Positions 25,313-34,706 are shown, numbered from the stretch's first letter. The stretch: DNA of 64,000 nucleotides from JACMLD01 sp963705285 (GCA_963705285.1 OY970066.1:1612001-1676000), one strand, 5' to 3'. Numbers and translations: made by a program. Notes: generated from the letters alone by a model not told the origin.

Positions 25313-26494
25313 ATGTTTCAAAACAGCCTCAAATCCTTATTGGCAGCGGTTTTCAGCTTATTTTTCCTGGTTATTTTCAACACTGCATCCGCCCAGCCGG
25401 AGCATCATCCCAAAGAGGAAAAAAAGGGCTTTAATGCCAAGGAAGTAATTTTTGGCCACGTTTTAAATAACCATGATTTTCACCTGCTGGACATTGTGAA
25501 AGAGAATGGCGAAAAGCATCCCGTTTCTCTGCCCCTGCCTGTTATATTGTATTCAAAACAAAGGGGTTTGGAGGCGTTTATGTCTTCTAAATTTCATCAT
25601 GGCGAAGAGAACCACCTCAATTACATGATGCTTACAGATGAGAAAATTGAGGCCCTGGAACTGGATCCCACCAAATACAATGCGCAGGACATAGTGGCTG
25701 TAAATGAATCAGGCGCCATTGACGAGTCGGTAAGAATCTATGATCTGTCGCTTACCCGCAACGTAGTACAAATGTTGCTGGCGCTGTTCTTTTTTACATG
25801 GATAATGCTGAACATCGCCAAAAAATACAAAATGGGGCAGGGTGTAACCTCAGCTCCCAAAGGTGCACAAGGCTTAATAGAACCTGTCATTATTTTTGTG
25901 CGCGATGAAGTGGCCAAACCCAACCTGGGTAAGAAATATGTCAAATTCCTGCCCTTCCTGCTCACCATTTTCTTTTTTATCCTCATCAATAATATTTTCG
26001 GCCTAATTCCTGGTTCGGCCAACGTAACCGGAAACATAGCTTTCACAGCTGTACTGGGCGTCATTTCATTTGTGGTGATTATGTTTAGCACCAACGGGCA
26101 TTACTGGGCGCATATCTTTAATCCGCCGGGCGTGCCATTGGGCGTAAAATTTATTTTGGTACCCGTAGAGTTCATCAGCGTTTTCATTAAGCCCTTCGCT
26201 CTCATCATTCGTCTTTTTGCCAATATGGTAGCGGGCCACATCATCATAATCTGTTTGATTTCACTGATATTTATCTTTGGTAACATGAGTGCGGCTGCTG
26301 GCTGGGGTACGGCCCCGTTTTCGCTGGCTTTTACCATCTTCATTTATTTTATTGAAGTACTTGTAGCCTTTTTGCAGGCATTTATTTTTACCATGCTGAC
26401 CGCAGTTTTTATAGGACAGGCAATGGAGGGCGATCATGACCATGACCACCATGAACATGAAAATGGCCTGCCCGATATTCCTGTAATGGTATAA
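25313..26494 (+). CDS. atpB: F1Fo ATP synthase subunit a
   Basis: This 393-residue membrane subunit forms the proton half-channels beside the c-ring. It carries a signal-peptide-like start (1-27) and a long extra N-terminal periplasmic domain (about 28-140), usual in Bacteroidota. The canonical core has helices from about 148. The essential arginine lies in the segment ALIIRLFANMVAGHII near residue 300, and the C-terminal helix pair ends with a His/Asp-rich tail (DHDHDHHEHE). It is first in the operon atpB-E-F-H-A. Confidence 0.95.
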   Translation: MFQNSLKSLLAAVFSLFFLVIFNTASAQPEHHPKEEKKGFNAKEVIFGHVLNNHDFHLLDIVKENGEKHPVSLPLPVILYSKQRGLEAFMSSKFHHGEENHLNYMMLTDEKIEALELDPTKYNAQDIVAVNESGAIDESVRIYDLSLTRNVVQMLLALFFFTWIMLNIAKKYKMGQGVTSAPKGAQGLIEPVIIFVRDEVAKPNLGKKYVKFLPFLLTIFFFILINNIFGLIPGSANVTGNIAFTAVLGVISFVVIMFSTNGHYWAHIFNPPGVPLGVKFILVPVEFISVFIKPFALIIRLFANMVAGHIIIICLISLIFIFGNMSAAAGWGTAPFSLAFTIFIYFIEVLVAFLQAFIFTMLTAVFIGQAMEGDHDHDHHEHENGLPDIPVMV

Positions 26495-26531
26495 TCATTA
26501 GTTTTTTATCACTCAATATAAATTCACAATT

Positions 26532-26780
26532 ATGGATTTAATGACTGTTCTTCTTAGTACTGTGCCAAATGCAAATGCAGGTGGTGCTATCGGTGCTGGT
26601 CTTGCCGCTCTTGGAGCAGGTGTTGGTATTGGCCAGATTGGTAAAGGTGCGGTAGAAGCTATTGCACGTCAGCCAGAAGCGTCTAACGACATCAGGGCTA
26701 ACATGATTCTTACAGCGGCGCTTGTAGAAGGTGCTGCCCTGTTTGCTATCATTGTAGGCTTTTTGGCAATGGTATTGTAA
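26532..26780 (+). CDS. atpE: F1Fo ATP synthase subunit c
   Basis: This 82-residue two-helix hairpin builds the rotor ring. Helix 1 is glycine-rich (GAGLAALGAGVGIGQIGKG). The polar loop carries ARQPEA, and helix 2 carries the ion-binding glutamate in ALVEGAALFAIIVGF. The Gln/Ser-Thr set of Na+ rings is not seen, so H+ coupling is expected. Confidence 0.95.
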   Translation: MDLMTVLLSTVPNANAGGAIGAGLAALGAGVGIGQIGKGAVEAIARQPEASNDIRANMILTAALVEGAALFAIIVGFLAMVL

Positions 26781-26797
26781 TCATTGCAAAAGAAACC

Positions 26798-26832
26798 AAC
26801 TGCATCCAAAGCAAAGGGCGGAGGATGCAGTT
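26798..26832 (+). promoter_or_regulatory. Intercistronic hairpin between atpE and atpF
   Basis: AACTGCATCC and GGATGCAGTT form a perfect 10-bp stem around a 15-nt loop within the operon spacer, with no T-run. It may stabilise or separate the atpE message, which is needed in excess. Confidence 0.5.
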
Positions 26833-26886
26833 AATTCTGCAGCACAGGTGAATGAGATAACGGAAACGCTCAAACTTAAATAAGGT

Positions 26887-27381
26887 ATGAAATTACTTCT
26901 CCCAGAATTTGGATTGTTGATATGGACACTCGTAGCCTTCCTGGTGGTGTTCTTTATCTTAAAAAAATATGCCTGGCCAGCCATTGTAAAGGGCCTGGCA
27001 GACCGTGAAAAATCAATTGCTGATTCACTGTCTACCGCTGAAAGAGTAAAACAGGAAATGTTGCAGCTGAAAAGCGATAACGAAGCCCTGCTGGTAAAAG
27101 CACGTGAAGAAAGAGCATCACTCATCAGGGATGCAAAAGAAGTATCAGATAAAATGATAGCCGAAGCAAAAGATAAAGCCAGGAGCGAGTACGACCGTAT
27201 TGTAGCCGATGCGCAGTCAACGATCAACCAGCAAAAAATGGCTGCTATCACCGACCTTAAAAACCAGGTTGGTAATATGGTGATAGAAATTTCTGAGAAA
27301 GTATTGCGCAGGGAACTGGGCAATAAAACAGAACAGGAAAAATATATTAAAGAACTGGCGGAAGAAGTAAAACTTAATTAA
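26887..27381 (+). CDS. atpF: F1Fo ATP synthase subunit b
   Basis: This 164-residue peripheral-stalk subunit has one N-terminal membrane helix (about residues 5-24, LLIWTLVAFLVVFFIL). A long charged coiled coil follows (about 30-140, with ADREKSIADSLSTAERVKQE), and the C-terminus binds subunit delta. Length and position between atpE and atpH are standard. Confidence 0.95.
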   Translation: MKLLLPEFGLLIWTLVAFLVVFFILKKYAWPAIVKGLADREKSIADSLSTAERVKQEMLQLKSDNEALLVKAREERASLIRDAKEVSDKMIAEAKDKARSEYDRIVADAQSTINQQKMAAITDLKNQVGNMVIEISEKVLRRELGNKTEQEKYIKELAEEVKLN

Positions 27382-27402
27382 AGCTGTTGGCCATTAGCTG
27401 CA

Positions 27403-27455
27403 AGCTGTTAGCTACAGCGACGCGGCTAGTTTCTAACGGCTAATAGCTAACAGCT
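27403..27455 (+). promoter_or_regulatory. Intercistronic inverted repeat between atpF and atpH
   Basis: AGCTGTTAGCT (27403-27413) and AGCTAACAGCT (27445-27455) form a perfect 11-bp inverted repeat with a 31-nt loop. Further partial copies of the word lie at 27382 and 27457. This is a repeat-derived hairpin inside an essential operon. Confidence 0.55.
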
Positions 27456-27469
27456 AAAAGCTAACAAGA

Positions 27470-28033
27470 ATGCCCAATCCACGTTTAGCAGGCAGGTACG
27501 CAAAAAGTTTGGTTGATCTGGCTACAGAGCAGGGTCAGCTGGAAGCAGTGTACAAAGACATGCAATACCTGCAGGCAGTTTGTAAAAGTAGCCCAGAACT
27601 AGTAAGCGTTTTACGCAGCCCGGTTATTAAGGGCGATAAAAAACAAAACATCCTGAACGCGCTTACAGACGGTAAAGTTAGCCAGTTGACCGCTTTATTC
27701 AATAAGCTGCTCATCAGTAAAACGCGTGAAGAATATATACCAGAGATCATTGCAGCATTCATTGCCCAGTACAATGAGTTGAAAGGGATTCATACGGTAA
27801 AATTAACTACCGCTACTGCCATCAGCGATGAATTGAAGCAGTCCATTGTTGCCAAAATGAAGGCCGAGACCAGTTTGCAAAATATAGAACTGGAGACAGC
27901 GGTAAAAGAAGAATTGATTGGCGGTTTTGTGCTTGAATTCAATAACAACCTGGTAGATGCCAGTATTGAAAGAGATTTGAGGGATATCCGCAAACAGTTT
28001 AGCCAGAATATTTACATACAGCAGATACGGTAA
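27470..28033 (+). CDS. atpH: F1Fo ATP synthase subunit delta
   Basis: This 187-residue subunit links the stator stalk to the F1 head. The N-terminal helical domain begins PRLAGRYAKSLVDLA, and the C-terminal family signature ELIGGFVLEFNNNLVDASI with KQF near the end is present. Length and operon position fit. Confidence 0.94.
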   Translation: MPNPRLAGRYAKSLVDLATEQGQLEAVYKDMQYLQAVCKSSPELVSVLRSPVIKGDKKQNILNALTDGKVSQLTALFNKLLISKTREEYIPEIIAAFIAQYNELKGIHTVKLTTATAISDELKQSIVAKMKAETSLQNIELETAVKEELIGGFVLEFNNNLVDASIERDLRDIRKQFSQNIYIQQIR

Positions 28034-28119
28034 GCGTTACCAGTACCAGCTAAGCATACAATTTGGTTCATTATATTTTTTTAAACATACCGGCTGAAGC
28101 CGGCGATAAATAAAACATC

Positions 28120-29697
28120 ATGGCAGAAATTAAACCAGATGAAATATCTGCGATACTGCGCCAGCAACTGAGCAACTTTAATGCAGGCGCCGAATTGGAA
28201 GAAGTAGGTACCGTATTACAGGTTGGTGATGGTATTGCCCGCGTGTACGGACTCAATAATGTACGCTCCGGCGAACTGGTAGAGTTTGAAAACGGAGTAA
28301 AAGCAATTGCCCTTAACCTGGAAGAAGACAATGTGGGTGTGGTATTGATGGGTGAAAGCGGTGCTATTAAGGAAGGTGCCAAGGTACGCCGTACCGGTAA
28401 AATTGCCTCTATCCGTGTGGGTGATGGCCTTGCCGGACGCGTTATTAATATGCTGGGCGAGCCGATAGATGGTAAAGGACCTATTGCCGGAGAGTTGTAC
28501 GAAATGCCGCTTGAGCGCAAAGCCCCGGGCGTTATCTTTCGCGAACCGGTAAAAGAGCCGCTGCAAACAGGTATTAAAGCCATTGATGCCATGATACCGA
28601 TTGGCCGCGGACAGCGTGAGCTGGTAATTGGAGACCGCCAGACCGGTAAAACCGCCATCTGTGTTGACACCATCATTAACCAGAAAGAATTTCATGCAGC
28701 GGGCAAAACAGTTTATTGTATTTATGTTGCTATAGGACAGAAAGCTTCTACCATTGCAGGTGTAATGAAAACATTGGAAGAGAATGGCGCTATGGCTTAC
28801 ACTACCATTGTGGCTGCATCTGCATCAGACCCTGCACCACAACAGTTCTATGCACCTTTTGCCGGAGCCGCTATTGGAGAGTTCTTCCGCGATACCGGGC
28901 GTCCGGCACTGATTATTTATGACGATTTGTCTAAACAGGCCGTGGCTTATCGCGAGGTATCATTGCTGCTGCGCCGCCCACCCGGCCGTGAAGCATACCC
29001 TGGTGATGTATTCTACCTGCATAGCCGTTTGCTGGAAAGAGCTGCAAAAGTAATTGCCAAAGATGACGTGGCTAAAAAGATGAATGATCTGCCAGAATCT
29101 ATCAGGCATCTTGTAAAAGGCGGTGGTTCTTTAACGGCATTGCCCATTATTGAAACACAGGCGGGCGACGTATCTGCATACATTCCTACTAACGTAATTT
29201 CTATCACAGACGGGCAAATCTTCCTGGAAGGTAACCTGTTCAATGCCGGTATCCGTCCTGCTATTAACGTAGGTATTTCCGTTAGCAGGGTGGGTGGTAA
29301 CGCTCAAATTAAATCAATGAAAAAAGTAGCCGGAACTCTGAAACTGGACCAGGCACTTTACCGCGAGCTGGAAGCTTTCTCTAAGTTTGGTGGAGACCTG
29401 GATGCTGCTACCAAAAACGTAATTGACAAAGGTGCCCGTAACGTGGAAATATTGAAACAACTGCAATATTCACCCATGTCTGTAGAAAAACAGGTTGCGA
29501 TAATTTACCTGGGTACACAAGGTTTGTTAAGAGACGTAGCAGTTAAAAATGTAAAGGCATTTGAAGAACATTTTCTGGTGGAAATGGAAAACAAGTTGCC
29601 TGATGTATTGGCCGATTTCAAAAAAGGTAATCTGAGCGATGATAACCTGAAGCGCATGACAGACCTTGCGAAAAATGTAATACCAGCTTATAAATAA
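28120..29697 (+). CDS. atpA: F1 ATP synthase subunit alpha
   Basis: This 525-residue non-catalytic nucleotide-binding subunit of F1 has an N-terminal beta-barrel and a P-loop GDRQTGKT near residue 172. The family signature PAINVGISVSRVGG lies near 385, and a C-terminal helical domain ends the protein. A small hairpin (CCGGCT / AGCCGG) sits at 28090-28103 before the gene. The operon ends here with a strong terminator. atpG, which commonly follows atpA, is absent, and atpD/atpC are also not in the window. Confidence 0.97.
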   Translation: MAEIKPDEISAILRQQLSNFNAGAELEEVGTVLQVGDGIARVYGLNNVRSGELVEFENGVKAIALNLEEDNVGVVLMGESGAIKEGAKVRRTGKIASIRVGDGLAGRVINMLGEPIDGKGPIAGELYEMPLERKAPGVIFREPVKEPLQTGIKAIDAMIPIGRGQRELVIGDRQTGKTAICVDTIINQKEFHAAGKTVYCIYVAIGQKASTIAGVMKTLEENGAMAYTTIVAASASDPAPQQFYAPFAGAAIGEFFRDTGRPALIIYDDLSKQAVAYREVSLLLRRPPGREAYPGDVFYLHSRLLERAAKVIAKDDVAKKMNDLPESIRHLVKGGGSLTALPIIETQAGDVSAYIPTNVISITDGQIFLEGNLFNAGIRPAINVGISVSRVGGNAQIKSMKKVAGTLKLDQALYRELEAFSKFGGDLDAATKNVIDKGARNVEILKQLQYSPMSVEKQVAIIYLGTQGLLRDVAVKNVKAFEEHFLVEMENKLPDVLADFKKGNLSDDNLKRMTDLAKNVIPAYK

Positions 29698-29718
29698 ATA
29701 GTTTATACTGATTTTGGT

Positions 29719-29749
29719 AAGAGCGGTTCGGTAACGAGCCGCTCTTTTT
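29719..29749 (+). terminator. Strong terminator of the atp operon
   Basis: AAGAGCGGTTCG pairs with CGAGCCGCTCTT (one G-T pair) around a GTAA tetraloop, followed by a T-run. This ends the operon directly after atpA. Confidence 0.9.
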
Positions 29750-30049
29750 AGTTTTATTCAACGCCGTTTTTAGATTGTTTATCGATGCATCTGGCATACC
29801 CAACGAAAAAAAAGAACAAATTTTTTTTCAAACACTTGCATCTTCGGAATTTACGGTTAATCTTTGTGTCACCGGGTTACTCACCGGAACACCCTAGCCC
29901 AATTCCTCCAGAATACCGTACCCAATCTCCTCCCAAACAAATTTTACTGATTTCGCATATTTCTCCAATTCTCCTGGAAAAGTCGTTCTGATTTTCTTCC
30001 AATCGCCTGTGGCCGTACAATGTATTCTTACCCTTTCAAAACGTACTTT
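29750..30049. other. Intergenic region, no gene seen
   Basis: About 300 bp of A/T- and C-rich sequence lie between the atp terminator and the T9SS protein. I see no gene, no strong -7 element and no repeat. Confidence 0.4.
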
Positions 30050-31396
30050 ATGAAATTTTTGTACCCCAGCCCCAAATTCATTACCATCACGCTCTCTTTT
30101 GTAAAAGTGATCCTTGCATCCATTTTATTGATTTCTGCAGGATATTCAGTTGCACACGCACAGGAAAGTTCAGAGGAACTTGTATTTAAAAACCCTGTAC
30201 TGGTGTCAGGCAATGCCGGCGAGAAGAACGCCACCTACCGCTTTGCCAAAGTACTGACAGGTGTTGACGCACTGGTAAAAATAAATGATGTTTCTTCTTC
30301 AATGGTGACACTGGTTTCAATTGATCTTTCTAATACAGGTTTCGATAAAGCATTTCAGCCACAGGTAACCTATGGCAACAATACATCTCCTGCAGGCCAC
30401 ACCGAGTGGTGGATGGAGTTTTCAATAGATTTTGTTATTACCAATACAACTATACCCATTCCGGTAGCAGCATTTAACCTGTCTGGCCTTGACATAGATG
30501 GTAACAATGATAAGATAAGCGAGTATGTATCATTTTACGACCAAACTTCTTTTTTACTGGAAAATAACTCAACATTGGTTGCCTCCATATTAAAAGAAAA
30601 AGTAAATGGTAAAATGACCAATATAGGAGAACGTTTTGACGGACCGGTTTCCAACTATACAAATATTGACACACTGGCTACTACGGTAATGGTTACCAAT
30701 ACTTACCTCGCTACCAGCTCATTCAAATTGCGTACCGGTGCCAAAAGCAGTGGTGTAAGTGGCGCAGCAGACAGAATGTATTCTTTCTGGTTCAAAACCT
30801 TTACGTACGGCAATTCAGTTACTACGCTTTTGCCTGTAACACTGGTTAACTGGAACGCAATGTTTAGCAATAACACGGTATCATTAAAGTGGACTACCAC
30901 TTCAGAAAAGAATTCTAGTCATTTTATTATCGAAAGAAGTTTTGATGGCATCGAATATTCAGATGCAGCCATGGTTTTTGCAGCAGGCAATAGCGATATC
31001 AGTATTGATTACAGCTATAACGATAAAATTCCTGCCGGCAACAGTGGTGTAATTTATTACCGTCTTAAAATGGTGGATGCAGACGGCCGCAGCAAAACAT
31101 CTGACGTAAGAATTGTGCGCATCGGAAAAGCATCATCAGACCTGGTAAAAATTCTAGCTTACCCTAACCCGGTAGTAACCGATGTGAGAATTACAGTTCC
31201 GCAAAACTGGCAGGGTAAAACCATCAGCTACCAGTTAACCAATACCAACGGACAAATTATAAAATCATATACTGTGCAGTATGCCAGTCAAACAGAAACA
31301 ATTGCCATGTCGCAGGTACCCGCCGGCATGTATGTAGTGAGAGTTATCAACGGAAATGTAACAGCAGTTCAGTCTGTAGTTAAATCGAACAAGTAA
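30050..31396 (+). CDS. T9SS-exported protein of unknown function
   Basis: This 448-residue protein has a long signal peptide (about 1-35, ending AHAQ). A beta-rich N-terminal domain (about 40-260) contains DISGLDIDG-like NLSGLDIDGNNDKISEYV, and I do not recognise it. An FN3-like domain follows (about 265-360) with the T9SS-typical VNWNAMFSNNTVSLKWTTTSE (in part) and FIIERSFDG. The C-terminal type A sorting domain (about 372-448) has YPNPV and AGMYVVRVINGN. It is exported to the surface or medium by the Por machinery. ATG at 30050 is chosen, at the start of the signal peptide. Two hairpin elements follow it. Confidence 0.8.
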   Translation: MKFLYPSPKFITITLSFVKVILASILLISAGYSVAHAQESSEELVFKNPVLVSGNAGEKNATYRFAKVLTGVDALVKINDVSSSMVTLVSIDLSNTGFDKAFQPQVTYGNNTSPAGHTEWWMEFSIDFVITNTTIPIPVAAFNLSGLDIDGNNDKISEYVSFYDQTSFLLENNSTLVASILKEKVNGKMTNIGERFDGPVSNYTNIDTLATTVMVTNTYLATSSFKLRTGAKSSGVSGAADRMYSFWFKTFTYGNSVTTLLPVTLVNWNAMFSNNTVSLKWTTTSEKNSSHFIIERSFDGIEYSDAAMVFAAGNSDISIDYSYNDKIPAGNSGVIYYRLKMVDADGRSKTSDVRIVRIGKASSDLVKILAYPNPVVTDVRITVPQNWQGKTISYQLTNTNGQIIKSYTVQYASQTETIAMSQVPAGMYVVRVINGNVTAVQSVVKSNK

Positions 31397-31398
31397 GA

Positions 31399-31545
31399 AT
31401 TTAGTTTTAAAGGGTACGATCAACAACGCCCTGTTTTTCTAAACGGGGCTCATTTTAAACGTCGGCCGTTCTGCGGCTTAACTATACAACGATTTATTTT
31501 AAAGGGTACGATCAACAACGCCGGGCATTTCTATGCCTGGCTTTT
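31399..31545 (+). repeat. Duplicated 26-nt element plus isomorphic hairpins
   Basis: A 26-nt sequence occurs identically at 31405-31430 and 31497-31522 (core GGGTACGATCAACAACGCC). Each copy runs into a 9-bp hairpin with a TTCT loop: stem GCCCTGTTT / AAACGGGGC at 31428-31449, and GCCGGGCAT / ATGCCTGGC at 31520-31541. The stem sequences differ but pairing and loop are conserved. The second is followed by CTTTTTG and acts as a terminator. Confidence 0.75.
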
Positions 31546-31650
31546 TGTTTTTTCATGTTGTCTGGCCGCACTTTCCGCCTCTCTGTTTATGCCATATAAA
31601 CTGGTAAAACGGCCATTGACCGGTAAAAACCGACAGCTGGAGGATCAACA

Positions 31651-31682
31651 ATTGGTGTATATTATAAACCAATTTATGTTTG
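31651..31682 (+). promoter_or_regulatory. Promoter with overlapping palindrome for the TonB receptor
   Basis: TTG at 31652 and TATGTTTG at 31675-31682 are separated by 20 bp, matching the Bacteroidota TTG-N(19-20)-TAnnTTTG promoter. ATTGGT (31651-31656) and ACCAAT (31668-31673) form an inverted repeat inside it, a possible operator. Confidence 0.55.
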
Positions 31683-31698
31683 TTAAAAATTAGCCGCC

Positions 31699-33942
31699 GT
31701 GAGACAGTTTTTGCTATTTATAAACCTTATTCTTTTATCTGCCGCAGCCAATGCCCAGGTAGTTATATCCGGTAAAACAAAAGATAACAAAGGACGTCCC
31801 TTGCCGGGCGTCAGCATCGCTATCAAAGATTCATACGACGGCGGTACATCCGATTCCACAGGCCGTTTCCAGTTTAAAACCACTGAAAAAGGCGCGCACA
31901 CCATTACTGCCAGCTCCATTGGCTTTAAATCTTTTGAGCAGCCAATCAACATCGGTGCTGAGGCTATAACGCTTGATATCAGCCTCAGGGAGGAACCCAA
32001 TGAGCTAAAAGCTGTTACTATCACGGCAGGCTCATTTGCCGCCGGGGACTCAAAAAGGGGCGCTGTAATGAGCTCGCTGGATATAGCCACTACAGCAGGT
32101 TCTAATGCGGATATAACGGCTGCGCTCAAAACCCTGCCGGGTGCGCAACAGGTGGGGGAGCAGGAGGGGCTGTTTGTGCGGGGTGGAGCAGGATATGAGG
32201 CTAAGCAATACATAGACGGTACCCTGGTTAATAACCCATATAATACCAGCGTGCCGGATATAGCGCAGCGGGGCCGTTTTTCGCCGTTTTTGTTTAAAGG
32301 AACCGTTTTCAGTACCGGTGGTTACTCTGCCTTATACGGCCAGGCTTTATCTTCTGTTCTGTTGCTTGAATCCATAGACCTGCCCGAAAAATCGGAAGTA
32401 GACGCTACTATCTCCCCATTATTTGTGGGTATTGGTACGCAGCAGCTATCTAACAATAAAAAATCATCCTGGGGCATCAATTACGGGTATACCAATGTAG
32501 GTCTGTACTTTAAGGCCGTAAAACAAACGCCCGATTATTTTCGCATACCACAGTTCCATTCGGGCGATGCCAACTTCCGGATAAAAACGAAGTCGGGCGG
32601 CATGATAAAATACTATACTACTTTTTCATATAGCACGCTTGGCCTGCGCCGGCCAGATATAGACAGCAGTTATTTAAAAAATGCCTTCGATTTAAAGAAT
32701 ACTAACTGGTACAATAACCTGAGCTGGAGAGAATACCTGGGCAAAGGATGGAAAATGAACCTGGCAGGCGGCTACAGCACCAATAACGACAATATTATAC
32801 TGCAGGTGCAGGATGAGAAGAACCAGGTGCGGATTTTTAATAACTCAACCTATTGGATGCAGGGTAAAAATCTGGCTTTGAAAAACCGGCAGGATCTGGC
32901 GCAGGCCAAAGCAGTGTTCGACAAAAAATTGGGCGCTATCAGCTCTATCCGTTTTGGCGGCGAATTTCAGCACTCCTACAACACCACGCGTGTAAACGAT
33001 ACGCTGCATAAACTCATTGATAATTATTCGGCTGCTTTTGTTGAATCGGATATTTACATCACCAATGCGCTGGCAGCTAAACTGGGTGTGCGCGGCGAGT
33101 ACGCTTCTTCTATTCAGAAAGCAGATATTGCACCCCGTGTTTCACTTGCTTATAAAACCGGCAAAGACGGCCAGGTATCAGTGGCATACGGTATTTTTTA
33201 TCAAAAACCCGAAAACACGCAATTGTTCTATACCACCAACCTTGGTTTTACAAAAGCTACCCATTATATCATCAACTACCAGAAAATGAGCAAAGACCGT
33301 GTGTTCAGGGTTGAAGCTTACTACAAAAAATACAATGACCTTATAAAAACGGTACCCAATTCGTACTATTATTCAGACTTTAATAATTCAGGCGATGGGT
33401 ATGCAAAAGGTATTGAGCTTTTCTGGAGAGATAAAAAATCAATCAAAGATTTTGATTACTGGATTAGCTATTCATTCCTGGATACCAAACGCAACTACCT
33501 CAATTTTACAGAGTCGTTAAAACCGAATTTTGCCGCCACGCATACGGCATCGCTGGTGATGAAGCGCTTCTTTATGAAAATGAAAACGGGTTTTAACTTT
33601 ACTTACAGTTACGCCACGGGTCGTCCCTACTACAATTTCCAGGTAAACAGTGGCAACAAATATTATGTTGCCGACCAGGGTGTAACAAAAGATTATCACT
33701 CGCTGAATTTTAGTATGGAATACGTTCCTTCAGTAGGCAAAACCAATGCAAAGGCGTTTGTGGTATGGTTTGCCAGCATCAGCAACATACTCGGCTATAC
33801 CCCGGTATATGGCTATAATTATTCTTACAATGGAGCCATAAAGCAACCCATTACCAACCCGGCTAATCGCTTTTATTTTGTGGGATGCTTTATCAGTTGG
33901 GGGGTAGACAGAACGCAGGACGCAATCAATAATAATCTATAA
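31699..33942 (+). CDS. TonB-dependent outer-membrane receptor
   Basis: This 747-residue protein has a signal peptide (1-20, AANAQ). A CarboxypepD_reg-like domain follows (about 21-105, ISGKTKDNKGRPLPGVSIAI in part). A TonB plug (about 115-225, FVRGGAGYEAKQYIDGTLVNNP in part) and a barrel follow, but without the SusC signature block. GTG at 31699 is the only reasonable start and sits 17 nt after a good promoter. No SusD partner follows; instead there is a TPR-like periplasmic protein 30 bp downstream, probably co-transcribed. The ligand is unknown. Confidence 0.9.
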   Translation: MRQFLLFINLILLSAAANAQVVISGKTKDNKGRPLPGVSIAIKDSYDGGTSDSTGRFQFKTTEKGAHTITASSIGFKSFEQPINIGAEAITLDISLREEPNELKAVTITAGSFAAGDSKRGAVMSSLDIATTAGSNADITAALKTLPGAQQVGEQEGLFVRGGAGYEAKQYIDGTLVNNPYNTSVPDIAQRGRFSPFLFKGTVFSTGGYSALYGQALSSVLLLESIDLPEKSEVDATISPLFVGIGTQQLSNNKKSSWGINYGYTNVGLYFKAVKQTPDYFRIPQFHSGDANFRIKTKSGGMIKYYTTFSYSTLGLRRPDIDSSYLKNAFDLKNTNWYNNLSWREYLGKGWKMNLAGGYSTNNDNIILQVQDEKNQVRIFNNSTYWMQGKNLALKNRQDLAQAKAVFDKKLGAISSIRFGGEFQHSYNTTRVNDTLHKLIDNYSAAFVESDIYITNALAAKLGVRGEYASSIQKADIAPRVSLAYKTGKDGQVSVAYGIFYQKPENTQLFYTTNLGFTKATHYIINYQKMSKDRVFRVEAYYKKYNDLIKTVPNSYYYSDFNNSGDGYAKGIELFWRDKKSIKDFDYWISYSFLDTKRNYLNFTESLKPNFAATHTASLVMKRFFMKMKTGFNFTYSYATGRPYYNFQVNSGNKYYVADQGVTKDYHSLNFSMEYVPSVGKTNAKAFVVWFASISNILGYTPVYGYNYSYNGAIKQPITNPANRFYFVGCFISWGVDRTQDAINNNL

Positions 33943-33972
33943 CTATTTATCATTAATTTAAAATGCTCAATT

Positions 33973-34602
33973 ATGAAAAGGTGTATGCTTTCTCTTCTTT
34001 TATGCAGCTTGTTGGTCACCGCATTTGCGCAAAGCGACAAGTATACTGCGGCCATGCAAAAAAACATTGCTGCCCTGGATGCTGCTAAAACAGTGGCCGA
34101 TTTGCAAGGTGTTGCTGCTGCATTTGAACGTGTAGGCGATGCAGAAAAAACACAATGGCTGCCTTATTATTATGCAGCATTGGCACAAACATGGATTGGC
34201 TGGCGCCCCGATGTAAAAGACAAGGACGCCAATGGCGAACAAATAAAAAAATTTCTTGACAAGGCGATGGCTATCGAGAAAAATGGAGAGTTGTATGCGG
34301 TAGAAAATATGATGAACAGCCAGCAAATGCTTGTAGACCCGCAAAATCGCTGGCAAACGTATGGCGCGCAGGCAGGGGAGGCATTAAAAAAAGGACTGGA
34401 AGTAGACCCCAATAATCCGCGACTGTATTATTTGCAAGGCGAAAGTTTATTTGGCACGCCTCCACAGTTTGGCGGCGGAAAAGACAAAGCAAAACCGCTA
34501 TTTGAAAAATCCATCGCGCTTTTTAAATCGGCGCAGCCAAAACCTTTGTACCCAACCTGGGGGCAAAAGCAGGCGGAAGAGAAACTGGCGCAGTGCCAGT
34601 AA
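33973..34602 (+). CDS. Periplasmic TPR-like protein
   Basis: This 209-residue protein has a signal peptide (1-19, TAFAQ) and then an all-helical body with tetratricopeptide-like segments, such as the WLPYYYAALAQTWIGW region near 60 and GLEVDPNNPRLYYLQGESLF near 140-158 (in part). TPR repeats mediate protein contacts. The 30-bp spacing to the TonB receptor suggests they act together. No catalytic motif was seen. Confidence 0.75.
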   Translation: MKRCMLSLLLCSLLVTAFAQSDKYTAAMQKNIAALDAAKTVADLQGVAAAFERVGDAEKTQWLPYYYAALAQTWIGWRPDVKDKDANGEQIKKFLDKAMAIEKNGELYAVENMMNSQQMLVDPQNRWQTYGAQAGEALKKGLEVDPNNPRLYYLQGESLFGTPPQFGGGKDKAKPLFEKSIALFKSAQPKPLYPTWGQKQAEEKLAQCQ

Positions 34603-34706
34603 AAAAATGCGGCAGTCTAAGCCATTGCCTGGTGATTATTTAGTGCATTGTGTTGCTCCTTTGAAGGGCAACACAATGCTGCATTTAAACCTCCATCATT
34701 GGTATT

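Noticed and set aside
26781..27323. Long minus-strand open frame antisense to atpF
   Set aside because: It is a serine-rich shadow of the atpF coiled coil, with no independent evidence.
31683..32213. 176-codon minus-strand frame opposite the TonB receptor
   Set aside because: A Ser/Pro/Ala-rich antisense shadow of the receptor's N-terminal region.
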